From contig JBBHKE010000165.1 of NCBI GenBank assembly GCA_037447655.1, forward strand, positions 343,233-389,498: a stretch of DNA of 46,266 nucleotides, read 5' to 3'. Below are positions 1 through 10,897 of the stretch, one piece after another; the stretch's first letter is position 1; each line of letters opens with the position of its first letter. The notes beneath the pieces were generated by a model. It saw nothing but the letters and a program-made list of their open reading frames with translations. It was not told the DNA's origin and ran no database searches. The translations under genes and the position numbers were made by a program. The stretch is from Zygnema cylindricum (taxonomy: Eukaryota; Streptophyta; Zygnematophyceae; Zygnematales; Zygnemataceae).

Positions 1-3000
1 GTTGTCTCTTTCTACCTGTTTTCCTAAGATGTACTTGGCCTCACCGAGGTCTTTCATCTCGAACCTAGACCTTAAAGCCGCTTTAATGCGGTTTATTTCA
101 TCCATTGACTTACTTATTGATAATAAGTCATCCACATATACAGTAATGTATAGTATCCCATCCTCCCCTTCTAAGACATATACAAAATGATTTGAGCTAA
201 TTCTCTTAAAACCTAGCCCAGTTAAAAACTCATCTAACTTCAAATTTCACTGACGCGTGGCTTGTTTTAGCCCATACAAAGATTTCATCATTTTACACAC
301 TAATTCTTCCTTTCCCTTTTCAATAACATTTTAGGTTGTTTCATATAAATGGTTTCTTCTAACTCTCCATGGATGAAGGCCGTTTTAACATCCATTTGAT
401 GTATTTCCATATTCTCTATAGCTGCTAAACTTAGCAAAATTCTGACAGTGGGAAATCTGACAACTGGAGAGAAGATTTCTTCAAAGTCTATACCTTCTTT
501 TTGATTATACCCTTTGGCCTTTAGTCTGGCCTTATACCTTTCAATGGTGTTGTCCGTGTTCAGCTTCACCTTGAATACCCATTTGCTGCCGATGGCTTTT
601 CTACCTGGAGGAAGATCCACCAGCTCCCATGTCTGTGCCTACATAATAGACTTCATTTTATCGTTTGTCGCCTCGATCCACTGTTTTCTCTCAGGTGATG
701 AGAAGGCTTCTTGGATCATTAGCGGCTCCTCTATAGCTATAGAAAAAACAAAGTGAGAGCTTGCTTGCACACGGCTGCTAGATCTCTTTCCCCCTGGAAA
801 TTCAGAGGCTTAAATCGTCGGCAACCTCTGATTTTCTGTTTTGTTTGAACACTAACTTGAGCTGGTACTGACTGTGTAGCAGTTCCTTCTGCCTAAGGTA
901 TAGTTTGTGGTGAAGCATCCTGTGAAGGCACCAGAGGAACTGAAGGATGAGGTGTCCCACTCGTCGGTGGAAAGTAGACTCGCTGCATATGGTGAAAAAT
1001 GACATATTCCAGCTTTTCCTTTGCCCGTTGATCTTGCATTTTAAAAAAGTCAACCGAATCCTGCTCATCTTTAATCTGGATATTCATAGAGATAATCAAT
1101 TTATGTTTCTCAAATACAAAAACTCTATATCCTTTTGCATTATCATGATACCCCATGAAAATCCCAGGTAGGCCTTTAGCCTTCATTTTCCATCTATCTT
1201 GTGAAGTATCTAAAATAAAACACTTCCTGCCAAAGATCTTAAAGTGAATACCATCATGTTTTTCTCCTGTCCAAAGCTCATAAAGTGTAGTGCTATCACA
1301 TCTAGAAGCAATTCTATTTTTAATATAAATAGCACAGTTAAGTGCTTTTGCCCAAAATTTCAAATTTAGCCCTTTATCTACAAGCATGGACCGAGCACTC
1401 TCTGTCAACGTCCAATTTAATCTTTCAGAAACACCATTCCCTTCTAGTGTATATAGAATTATAAGATTGTGACAAATACCTTTTTGAAGGAGAAATTCCT
1501 TGAATTCATTTGATGTGTACTCTTCCCCATTGTCTGATCTCAACGCAAGGATTGAAACTCGATGAAGTTTTTTCGCCCACGCCTTGTAGTGTTTGAAGTG
1601 AGTAAACACTTCGCTTTTATGTTGCATGAATTAAACTTTGGTGTACCTCGAGTAGTCATCTGTAAATGTGACCATATAGTGAACGCCTCTAGCTGAAGGA
1701 CCGAGAACATTAAAATATATTAGTTGCAGAACTTTCTCCGATCTGTGGTCTGTTTCTTGTGGAAATGGCAATTTGTGAATCTTGCCAAGTGAACAACCAT
1801 CACTTGATTTTATAGGATGAGAGGTGAGAGAAACTCCATCTACTTTTCCCGAGTTCACCATTTTCTTTAGACTATCATAATTCATGTGTTCTAATCTCTT
1901 ATGCCACAACTCATTATCAGATTGGACACAGGAGTAGAGAACATCATTTTCCTTATATTCAGCCATGTCCATCCGGTACATTTTGCTAGCATCTCTAATT
2001 CCTATTACTGCTTCTTTTCCTTTCTTGCTAACAACCTGTCTACCTCATTTCAAAATGACTTCAAAGCCTTTGCTTTCCACTAATGATGTAGAGAAACTTT
2101 TCCTTTTAAAGTCTGGAACATACAAAACATTGTGAAGAGTTCTTTCTACCGACTTTCCCCCCACATCTACCATTAAAGATACATCACCCTGAGCTGAGGT
2201 TTGAACACTCATCCCATAAGCATAGTATCTACTCTTTCGAGGCGTTTGCTACAGATTTGTAAAAGCCACCTCGTTCCAGCACATGTGGGCCGATGCTCCT
2301 GTGTCCATGATCCACCCTGCATCCTTAAGACCTTCCATTGCTGTCGCCATAACAAATAACTCAGCTTCCTCTTGCTCATTGAAGCTCAGAGACTCATCTG
2401 CATCAGTTGCAGAAGCTGAAAAGAGAGCATTTCCACGAGTAGGATTTCCAGAAAAGTCTTTGTGATATGGGCTTTGCTGCCAACCCGACCTGTATAAACC
2501 TGTCTCATCAGCCTTCTCCAGCTTAGGAAAATACCTGTATCCATGACCCTTCTCAGAACGATAAAAAAAAACCGTAGATGATTGTCTATTTGGCCTTGGA
2601 TTAAACTGATTAAAATGATTCTGATTTTGGTTAAACTGATTCCTATTCTAATTAAAGTGAGCTTTTTTGTCAAAATCTATTGCAAAATCTTCAACCTTTC
2701 CTTCTCCTTCAAGGAGTTTAGTATTAGACTCTTCCTCCAATATAAGGTTATATGCTCATTGAAACGACCAACTAGCTTTATCATGACTCTTTAACTAAGC
2801 AGACACACGTTTCATGCCACTAAAAAGTCCTCTAATAAGCAAAGCTGCCTGTTGAAACTCAAGAAATGACCCCCCAACAGAAGAGTGTGCATCAATAAGT
2901 GCACGAAAGTTGTCATAATACTCGACCATTGTTCCCCCTGAGTATTTGTACCCCCAAATTTTTCCATCCACGAAGAGCTCCTCTTAGACATTCGCTTTAT

Positions 3001-3322
3001 CAAAAGCGGATTTAAGTGATGTCCAAATCTCCTTTGCCTTTTTCATTTTCAGGCGAGACATGACCAGATTTTTTGAAATACAAAGAATTAGATTGTTCCT
3101 TGCCATTGAATTCTTTTTCGCCCAACTTCGATTTGTTTCATCAAGGGAGCCATCCAAGACCCCCAATAAGTCAACAATTTCAAATAAAGATTAAACCATC
3201 GCCGCCCAATACGCATACTTTTGGCCATTGAAGATAGGAATTATTGAGGAAAGGCCCATAACCTATTGTTCTAAAACCACAGTTGCAGGAGGAGGACCGG
3301 TAGTAGTAGTGGAAGTAGACAT
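1..3322 (-). pseudogene. R1 gag-pol polyprotein remnant
   Basis: Broken copia polyprotein. The start ATG (3322-3320) lies inside the 5' LTR and opens MSTSTTTT, as in element C; an in-frame TAG stands just before the primer site. Gag follows to about 2500 with pieces such as LDGSLDETNRSWAKK (around 3150). The aspartic protease motif GWIMDTGASAHMC is near 2320-2280. The integrase zinc region (ELWHKRLEHMNYDSL, near 1910-1860) and IN core (LRSDNGEEYTS, near 1540-1520) are readable, though SDGC has lost the first of the two zinc cysteines. RT begins near 620 ([11 protein letters not shown]) and the catalytic YVDDLL box is near 145-125. Frameshifts near 1630, 890 and 300 and several stops rule out function. 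Confidence 0.88.
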
Positions 3323-3670
3323 GGAAAACAGGAAAAGCTATCAAGCACCTACTCAGCAGCCAACTTTCAGCTTACACAAAATATGACTCAAAAGGCCAAT
3401 ATGCCTCAAATTTCTTACAGTGATACATGACACAGTAAACTGACAAATCCCAAAATTGCAACCTAAATGACACAGTAAACCATAAGATATGACTCTTGGA
3501 AGTTTCCCAAAAACTGACCTTAAAATGTCATAATCCCAAAACTGGATGATACAAAATTGTATAAGTCCTATACTATATACTCATTGTGAGTATCTACTAG
3601 TCACACTAATACGGGTGACTGTACAACAGTACTATCTTGACAAACGACAAAGTATATATCCTGTACTTTA
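3264..3670 (-). repeat. R1 5' LTR, promoter-distal part
   Basis: Immediately before the primer site (plus-strand 3253-3263, GGCCCATAACC) this stretch aligns weakly but repeatedly to the C LTR in reverse orientation: the proline/threonine gag leader, AGCTATCAAG, and CCCAAAAACTG (around 3510). It is the R/U5 side of R1's 5' LTR. Element A interrupts it after CTTTA at 3666-3670. Confidence 0.72.
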
Positions 3671-3889
3671 TATAGAATTTAATGGTCCATTTTAATTATT
3701 TTCTAGGTCTAAATAGAAATATAGAAAGAAGCCGAGGCAGTCTACCTCTAACTTCTCTCTCCAACTCTCAAACTTGTCGCTGTCACTGAGAAATTGGAGA
3801 GGGACCTAGAGCCATGGCTACCTAGGCTATCCAGAGGTTTACGGGAAATATATATTAGTTAGGGGTTTATTTACTAAAAGGTATGTGCC

Positions 3890-3970
3890 GCCCACAGGAT
3901 TTGATCTTGGTACCTACCGGCCGGTCGACAACCGGTAGTCAGTAGCCTTAGCCGTTAAGTCTAGAACTAG
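3890..3970 (-). other. tRNA-like block in A 5' LTR, antisense to the element
   Basis: Read on the minus strand this U3 segment has a D-arm-like TTAACGGCTAAGGC and a degenerate T-arm (AAGATCAAATCCT). It corresponds in position, about 220-300 bases from the LTR start, to clearer tRNA-like blocks in the M, H and D LTRs. It lacks a full cloverleaf, so I read it as tRNA-derived sequence inherited by the LTR family, not a working tRNA gene. Confidence 0.5.
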
Positions 3971-4341
3971 TGTTACGTACTATATGGTTTGATAATTAAT
4001 TAAACATTATCAGGTAGGATAATTCATTTAACTGTAACTATTTACGGGATATATAGATCCAGTAATGTAAAAGTACGGATTACGGTATGGATAAGAAACC
4101 AATACCGCACATTTATTTCTTTAATGAAACGAATATCGCGCATGTATTTATTACGGCTACGATTAAATGTGAACTTAATCGGACCGCCGGAATTAACGCC
4201 GAGATCGCGGAAGAGGATTGCGGCGGTTTGTGGTCATCGCCACATCGGATGACACGTGGCGGAATGAAATTGGATCGCGGCATCTCCGAGGATTAAGGGA
4301 GCGAATCCGGACATACCACGTATCGACATTTAGGCCATGTC

Positions 4342-4416
4342 GTACAATGTCCGTACAGAAAGTACACTGGCAGCTTTACTTTTGTGTACGGAACTGTAAT
4401 CTGATTGGCTTTGTAC
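4342..4416 (+). promoter_or_regulatory. GTAC array upstream of the A promoter
   Basis: GTAC occurs at 4342, 4353, 4362, 4386 and 4413, with a CCAAT-type ATTGG at 4404. Start-to-start spacings are 11, 9, 24 and 27. Other LTR copies have an additional GTAC that splits the 24 into 14 and 10. The same spacing recurs in S, E, H, D and G, so it is a conserved module probably acting in transcription of the element. Confidence 0.6.
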
Positions 4417-4705
4417 ATCAATAGATAGAGTCTGTGAGAGAGATAGGACTTAGAAAAATTAGGAGATAGGACCCTCTCTCCCAGAGAGCTTCTGTACAAA
4501 AGATCAACTTTGACCCTCTATAACTAACTGCTTAGGGGAGCAAATTCAGAGATTCTTTTTGCTATCAACTCAGGGGATTTTTGCCTTCACAAGGGTGGAA
4601 TTGGTTAGAGTTATTGTCCGCCAGGGTGGCAGTTGGTTTTGCTGAAACACAAAGGGGTCAGGGTTATATTAGAGGCTTTTTGGAAGCTGTCCACTCTGAG
4701 GACTT

Positions 4706-5720
4706 ATGGAGGTCTCAAAGTTTCAAGTTATGGGCCCACCCTCTAGGGTACCAATCTTTAATGTAACTGGCTTCATATACTGGGAAAGTATGATGATAGG
4801 AGCTTTATGCAAAAAAAAAGGTTTTGGGGGATAGTGAGTGGACGGTTGGGGCGTCCATCAAGTCTTGGAATTCCTCAAGGGTTTGGAGGAAGCAGATTCA
4901 CCAAGAAAGAGGATCCACCTTCAACGGAGGAAACAAAAGAAGGAGAGGTGGTGGACAAAGGAAAGGAGAAGGAGGCGACCACACCAATAGCAACTGGTTC
5001 GGCATTCATGTCACCTATTCCGAGGAACGAGGAGAATGATACTGAAACCTGGGACTTCAACAATATGGCGGCAAAGCACTTCATCCTACGCCATCTCACT
5101 CAAAGACTTGCATGTCCTCATTTGCAGGTAGAAAGGGCATCCGATCTTTGGATGGCTCTCATAGAGATGTACCGAAGTGGTATGATTCAGCAACAACAGT
5201 TAGCGTATCACAAAGTTAAGGAGTATGTATACAAAAGGGGGGAAGATGTTGGATTTCTGCAATGAGCTAGCTACACTTTTTATGGAGCTAGAGAGTGTTG
5301 GAAAAGATTTTAGTGAAAAAGAAAAAGTTAACTGTTTACTGATGAAGTTACCCGATGAGTTCGAGAACATAGTCAACCGTGTGCAGGACTTGCCGGACTC
5401 AAGGTGGATATGGAACTCAGTGGTAGGGATGATTCTCGTTCGGGAGAATACGATTGAGATCCGAAGGGGAGGAAATCCTTGGCAACTGCGACCAATTGGA
5501 GGAAAAAGGATTCCCGGAAACCGATCGGAAACTATGGGGGGAGGGAGCAGAAAAAAATCAGACCGACGAGTTCAGACCCAGGGCTCCCAAAGGTTTATGT
5601 CATTTTTGTAAGAAACCTGGGCACTATATGGCAGAGTGCACTAAGCTAACCGAGCTTCGGTTAAAGGAGGGGCAGACCGGTGGTACTCCGAGTGGAAAGA
5701 AAAATGCCCTTGTGACATAG
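4706..5720 (+). pseudogene. A gag remnant
   Basis: Capsid/nucleocapsid polyprotein. Translation would start at the ATG at 4706, inside the 5' LTR, giving MEVSKFQVMGPPSRVP, homologous to the start of D Gag. A nine-A run at 4809-4817 shifts the frame, and a second shift follows near 5235 in a G-rich run. The remaining frames carry the copia Gag body (FILRHLTQRL, LLMKLPDEFENIVNRVQDL) and the CCHC zinc knuckle CHFCKKPGHYMAEC near 5600-5640. TAG at 5718-5720 ends the gag region, and TAA follows in frame at 5763. All these breaks are shared with element E. Confidence 0.9.
4726..4740 (+). other. A primer-binding site (half-tRNA type)
   Basis: AGTTATGGGCCCACC directly follows the LTR end. Apart from its first base it is the reverse complement of the anticodon stem and loop of eukaryotic initiator tRNA-Met (GGTGGGCCCATAAC). 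A conventional plant copia site (TGGTATCAGAGC, tRNA 3' end) is absent. Confidence 0.82.
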
Positions 5721-8700
5721 GTACATGATGCAGAATCCGAGAACGAGGACGATGAGCTCCTTTAAGATGAGGAGTTGGAGGCGAAAAACAAGGTCGAAAT
5801 TCCACAAAAGCAGAAATGTGCTTACGCTGGATTGAAAGGTAAAGCAGACTGGATTGTAGATTCAGGTGCCTTTATGCACATGTGTAAGGATAAGAACTTG
5901 TTCACTAAGATAAGAAATATTCCCACCGTAGAGATAGAGTACGGGGATGGAAGGATAGTCACCACTACTCTTGTAAGATCGGTAGATTTGAAAGTGTTAG
6001 TAGAAGGAACGACATCCATAGTAACATTCTCCGATGTATTGTTTATTTCGGAGCTGAACAAAAACCTCATCTCTACATCTGTATTAGATGATAAGGGTTT
6101 TTTTACTAGCACTAGGGAAGGAGTCTTTACTGCTAGTTTTGAGGAGGATGTCTATTTTATTCCTGAGAAAGGTAGCCATGCGATGTTTAGGCTGGTTTTA
6201 TGTAATGAAAAGAAGAAACTTTATTATGCTGGTGTTCATGATATTATGATGTGGCATAAGAGGCTTGGGCATGTGAATCTTGACAAGTTAAGATAGATTA
6301 AAAAGATGGGAGTGGTGGAAGGGATTAAGTTCTGTGAGAATGATAATATAAGTGATTCTAGTGGATGTGCTCAAGGTAAAACACACATATTACCCTTTCC
6401 TAAAACAACCACCTATAAGGGAGAAAAAATTCTAGGTGTAGTACACACAAATATTTGGGGACCGGCTAGAGTGCCCTCACCGGGGGGGAAGAGATTTATG
6501 ATGACTATAACTAATGATTGGTCTCAGTATTCCCGAGTGTATTTTTTGAAAAACAAGTCCGAAGCTCAGGATTGTTTTAGACAATATAATGCATGGAGCG
6601 AAAAACTTCATGAAACTCCAATTAAGAGAATAAGGAGTGACAATGGTGGAGAGTATACTTCGAGCCAGTTTGAGGATTTTCTGAGGGAAGATGGGGTCCA
6701 ACACCAAAAGACAGTTCTAGAAAACCCGGAACAGAATGGGGTAGCTAAAAGGTTAAATAAAACACTAAGTGATAGTGCTAGAAGTATGTTGTCAGATAAG
6801 AAGATAGGAAAAAGGTTTTGGGCAAAAATAATGAATTGTGCTAATTACCTCAAAATTAGAGTTCTTACTTCAGCTATAAAAGATCAAACACCTTATGAGA
6901 GATGGACAGGCCGGAAACCAAACATATCTCACTTAAAGGTTTTTGGCAGTCAAGTATTCAGTCTAGATACAGATCGGTCTAATTCGTAGCTAGATCCTAA
7001 AGGAAAACCGAGATACTTATTAGGATATGATGAGGATGTTAAAGGATATAGAGTTTATGATCTAAAAAGAAGAAGATATAATCTTAGTAAAGCATCTAGT
7101 AGTTATGGATGAAGGAAAGTCTGTGGATCCCTTCAAATATACAAAGTCAGTAAAAATCAGATTTGAGTCAGAAAATTCCGATGACTTTGAGCTCCCTAAC
7201 TATCCGGGTTTTAGAGACGATGACATTCTTGCAGGTACAAATCAGACCGAAAAGGACTCGGCTGTGGAAACTCCAGTAACAACTCTACCCGAAGCGGAAG
7301 ACGTGGTGGAAATTGATTCGGAATCAAGGGATAGGGGAGAAGCCGAGTTTGTTCGAAAGAATCCACGAGAACCATCTATTCCGGCCTCAGATTTTGAGGG
7401 GGGGAGGAGAAGTAGCAAAAGAGTGCAAGAAAAACATGTTAATAACAAGGTAACTAAACTATCTCATCAAGATGAACCTCAAACTTATGGAGAGGCGATG
7501 ACTTGTCCAGAAAGAAATCGGTGGAAGACAGCCATCAATAAGGAGATGGCCTCAATTATGGCAGCCGATACTTGGGAGCTGGTGGATTGTCCACCTAACC
7601 GAAAACCAATCGGTTGTAAGTGGGTTTTCAAATTAAAACTGAACCCAGATAACACAATCGAGCACTACAAGGCCCGACTAGTGGCAAAGGGATTTACACA
7701 AAAGGAGGGAATTGACTACGAGGAAACCTTTGCCCCGGTGGTCAGATTTCCCTCCGTCCGCATACTTTTCAGCTTGGCAACAGCAAAAGACATGGAAGTG
7801 CACCAGATGGACATCAAGACATCCTTTTTGCATGGAGAATTGGAATAGGAGATCTTCATGCGACAACACGAATGGTTTGTGGAGGAAGGAGAAAGGAGTA
7901 AGGTATGCCGACAGATTAAATCTCTTTATGGTTTGAAACAGGCCCCTCGGCAGTGGAATAAGAAGCTTGATGAGTTTCTTGCCGGTCTGGGATATACCCG
8001 GATCAGCTCAGATCACTCAATCTATGTTTTCGAAGATGAGGAAGGTTTTATATTTATTGCAATTTATGTTGATGATTTGCTTGTTTTAAGTAAATCAATG
8101 GAAAAAATTATTAAACTAAAAACTGATCTTAAGGGGAGATTTGAAATGTAGGATATGGGGGAAGCAAAATATATTTTGGGAATTCAAGTAGAGAGAGACT
8201 GAAAAAGAAAAATTATAAGATTAACTCAAAATGAAGCAATAGGGAACATGCTTGAAAAATTTCAAATGGATAATGCTAATAGTTTTACAACTCCAATGGA
8301 GTTGAAGAAGGGAAGTAAGGGGAGTGAGGAAGAAGGAGTCATAGTCTTAGACGAGGAATTATCTCCTGAAGAACATAAGTTCATGCAGACTATTCCTTAC
8401 ATGCAAGTAGTGGGAAGTCTAATATATTTTATGAATTGTACCCGGCCGGATTCAGCTGCAGCTCTAGGAGTGTTGAGTAGAAGTCTAAATGCTCCCACTA
8501 AGAGGGATTGGAAGGTAGCTAAGAGTCCTTAGATATTTGATAGGAACCAAGGATCTATGGTTGCATTTGGGTGGGGAGAATACTGACATCACTACTTGGA
8601 GTGATGATAGTTATGGTGATGCTCCAATGAGGAGATGCACTTCTGGATATGTATTATATGTGGGTGATGGGGCTTGCTGTTGGAGTAGTAAACAGCAAAA

Positions 8701-9057
8701 TGTTATTGCTCAGTCCAACATGGAGGCTGAGTATATGGCCTCTTCCTCTGCTGTAAAAGAATTGATGTGGTTTAAGTCTTTGCTTGGTGAGCTTGGTCAC
8801 CTTAAGAGTGGTGTGCAAATTTTTTTTTTTATAATCAAGCAGCAATCGCAATTTCTACCAATCCTAAACATCAATTTAAAGCCAAACACATGGACATCAG
8901 ACTCAGCTTTGTTAGAGAGAAAGTAGAAAACAAAATAATCAGTTTAGAGTACAGACCAGACATTGAGATGGTAACAGATATGATGACCAAACCTGTGCCT
9001 TCCCCTAAGCTAATTTTCTGCAGGGAGAAGTGTGGTCTGAAATTAAAGATTCACTAG
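5721..9057 (+). pseudogene. A pol remnant (PR-IN-RT-RNase H)
   Basis: Continues the gag frame. Protease motif DWIVDSGAFMHMC is near 5848-5886. Integrase: MWHKRLGHVNLDKL (6250-6292), then TAG at 6294; the second zinc pair reads SSGC, so one cysteine is lost. IN core IRSDNGGEYTS is near 6631-6663. An extra base near 7070 shifts the frame. RT runs from about 7600 ([14 protein letters not shown]) with YVDDLLVLS near 8068; stops interrupt at 6987, 7846 and 8149. RNase H residues SDDSYGD and MEAEYMA remain, with a frameshift near 8530 and a T-run at 8820-8831. The final stop is at 9055. Confidence 0.9.
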
Positions 9058-9070
9058 AAAATAAGGGGAG
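9058..9070 (+). other. A polypurine tract
   Basis: AAAATAAGGGGAG directly precedes the TG of the 3' LTR, the expected place and composition for the plus-strand DNA primer. E (41976-41988) and, on the minus strand, D (27833-27845) have matching tracts ending GGGGAG. Confidence 0.85.
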
Positions 9071-9507
9071 TGTAGAAATTAATGGTCCATTTTAAGTATT
9101 TTCTAGGTCTAAATAGAAATATAGAAAGAAGCCGAGGTAGTCTACCTCTAACTTCTCTTTCCAACTCTCAAACTTGTCGCAGTCACTGAGAAATTGGAGA
9201 GGGAGCTAAAGCCATGGCTACCTAGGCTATCCAGAGGCTTACGGGAAATATATATTAGTTAGGGGTTTATTTACTGAAAGGTATGTGCCCCCCACAGGAT
9301 TTGATCCTGGTACCTATTGGCCGGCAGACAGGCGGTAGTCGGTAGCCTTAGCCGTTAAGTCTAGAACTAGTGTTACGTACTATATGGTTTGATAATCAAT
9401 TAAACATTATCAGGTAGGATAATTCATTTAACTATAACTATTTACGGGATACATAGATCCAGTAATGTAAACCAATACCGCGCATTTATTTCTTTAATGA
9501 AACGAAT
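9071..9507 (+). repeat. A 3' LTR, first part
   Basis: Begins TGTAGAAATTAATGG and follows the A 5' LTR closely. Compared with it, about 28 bases are missing after CCAGTAATGTAAA (near 9465). It stops after CGAAT at 9507, where solo LTR S is inserted, and resumes at 16612. Confidence 0.92.
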
Positions 9508-10046
9508 TGTTGATATTTGTGTATTTTCTAGGTCTGTAATAGGATAGAAAAAGGCAGAGGCAGTCTGCCTTTAACTCCCCTCTCCAAGCCCCCACACTTG
9601 TTGTAGTCATTGAATGCTGGATAGGGAGCTAGAGCCATGACTGCCTAAGCTCTCTAGAGAAGACAGGGGGTAAATTAGTAAGACTTACCAAAAGGTATTT
9701 GACGGACCCAGGAATTGATCCTGGTACCTATAGGCCGTTAATTCGCCGTTAGCCGGTGACTTTATCCATTTAGACTAGAGCTAGTATTACTACGTGTGGG
9801 GTTTAATAATTATTTATATAGTTACACGTAGACTAGTTCATTTAACTGAAAATATATACGTATTGCATAGATACAGTTATGGATACTAAGGAGTACATAA
9901 TTATTTATGAAACGGATACCGCGCATTTGGTTCGACCGCGAAACAAATACCTCGCGTCTATTTTCAACGGCTAGCAATATAGCCGGATTTGATCGGACGG
10001 CCACGATAGGCGCCGCGATCGCGGGATATGTACTTTTGGCGGTTTG
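9508..10046 (+). repeat. S: solo LTR, first half
   Basis: Starts TGTTGATATTTG after the target duplicate CGAAT (9503-9507). It matches the LTR of element G (44362-45541, opposite strand) along its length. An antisense tRNA-like block lies near 9713-9790, with a perfect T-arm-like CCAGG-ATCAATT-CCTGG stem on the minus strand. C is inserted after GTTTG (10042-10046). With the second half the solo LTR totals 1180 bases, the same as the G LTR. No internal region is present, so it arose by LTR-LTR recombination. Confidence 0.9.
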
Positions 10047-10884
10047 TGTTGTCTTTTTGGAAAGCTTTCAGTCTCAGAGCAGCGCAACAGTGCAGCAACT
10101 ATACACACAGCAGCCCAGCTGCTATACGGAAGAGCAGCGGAGCTGCTATACAGCAGAGCTGCGCAGCAGCGCAGCAGTAGAGCAGCGCAGCAGCGAAGCT
10201 GCGACAGAGACAGGAAAAACGCAACTGCGGCTACTTTGGATAAGATCCGTACGGACAACGCAGCTGCTACTATCTTGGATATGATTCGGTGCAGGACACC
10301 GCAGCCGCGGGTGATGTAAATGTGATCTGGTACGGGACAACGCAGCTGCGATTGATATGAATCTAGTCAACGGACGAGATTCATAAGAGTATCACAAGTG
10401 ACTTAGCCGACAAGTATTTGTACAAACACTTAATCTAGATTCTGAGTAATATTGACTGTACGATGATAGATTGGGTTGGCACGATCAAGGACACGTAGAT
10501 CTCAGTAGGTGGGTTGATTTTGGACGTATCTCTCAGGTACACTGTTATCGGCGGTAGAACACCGAAAGTATAAGACTTAGGACTTACAGCATTTTTATGT
10601 ATCCAGACTTCCAAGTAGTAAAACTGCAGACAGTTTTTGGGAAACCTCTGAGTATTATATCTTGATTGTTGTAGGGTCAATTGAGCTGAAACTTTGGGAG
10701 TTGTCAGTGTTTATGCTACTCTATATTCTAATATAGTTTTGTGAGATTTGGATGCTTGTATAAGAATTGGTGAGCACTTAAGAACAGCTGTTTGGTAGGA
10801 TTCTTGATAGCTTCTGAGAGTGTATCATGTCTACTTCTACTACTACTGCTGCTCCTCCACCTGCACGGTGGTTGTAGAACAACA
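10047..10884 (+). repeat. C 5' LTR
   Basis: 838 bases against 831 for the 3' LTR. From 10078 to 10215 it is built of GCAGC/GCTGC units (for example CAGCTGCTATAC), giving many overlapping palindromes. A TATA-like CTTGTATAAG lies near 10754. The gag ATG is at 10827. The 5' copy lacks one C in the GCACCGGTGG of the 3' copy, which puts the LTR-encoded gag leader out of frame. It has no obvious double hairpin or antisense tRNA-like block. Confidence 0.93.
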
Positions 10885-10897
10885 GGTTATGGGCCTG
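10885..10897 (+). other. C primer-binding site
   Basis: GGTTATGGGCCTG directly after the LTR. The first 11 bases are complementary to the anticodon loop and 3' stem of initiator tRNA-Met. In the gag frame it reads VMGL. Confidence 0.78.

Larger units (their letters stand above)
1..3670 (-). mobile_element. R1: decayed Ty1/copia element, partial, minus strand
   Basis: This is the outermost element of the left stack. On the minus strand it reads 5' LTR (from 3670 down to 3264), primer site, gag, protease, integrase and reverse transcriptase, and it leaves the window inside RT at base 1. It is the same lineage as element C at 10.0-16.0 kb: Gag, the protease motif and the IN and RT segments align by eye throughout. 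Its 5' LTR is cut by element A at 3670, and the rest should resume after 17206. Many stops and frameshifts make it an old copy. The LTR terminus reads CAATA where C has CAACA, a single C-to-T change. Confidence 0.9.
3671..4725 (+). repeat. A 5' LTR
   Basis: Matches the 3' LTR of A and both LTRs of E. It begins TATAGAATTTAATGG (mutated TG) and ends GTTTCA directly before the primer site. It carries an antisense tRNA-like block near 3890-3970, a GTAC array at 4342-4416 with ATTGG at 4404, a CTCTC/GAGAG inverted repeat near 4473-4486, and decayed copies of the leader hairpins near 4567-4600. The TATA box seen in related LTRs is replaced by TGTACAAAA. The last 20 bases hold the gag ATG. Confidence 0.92.
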
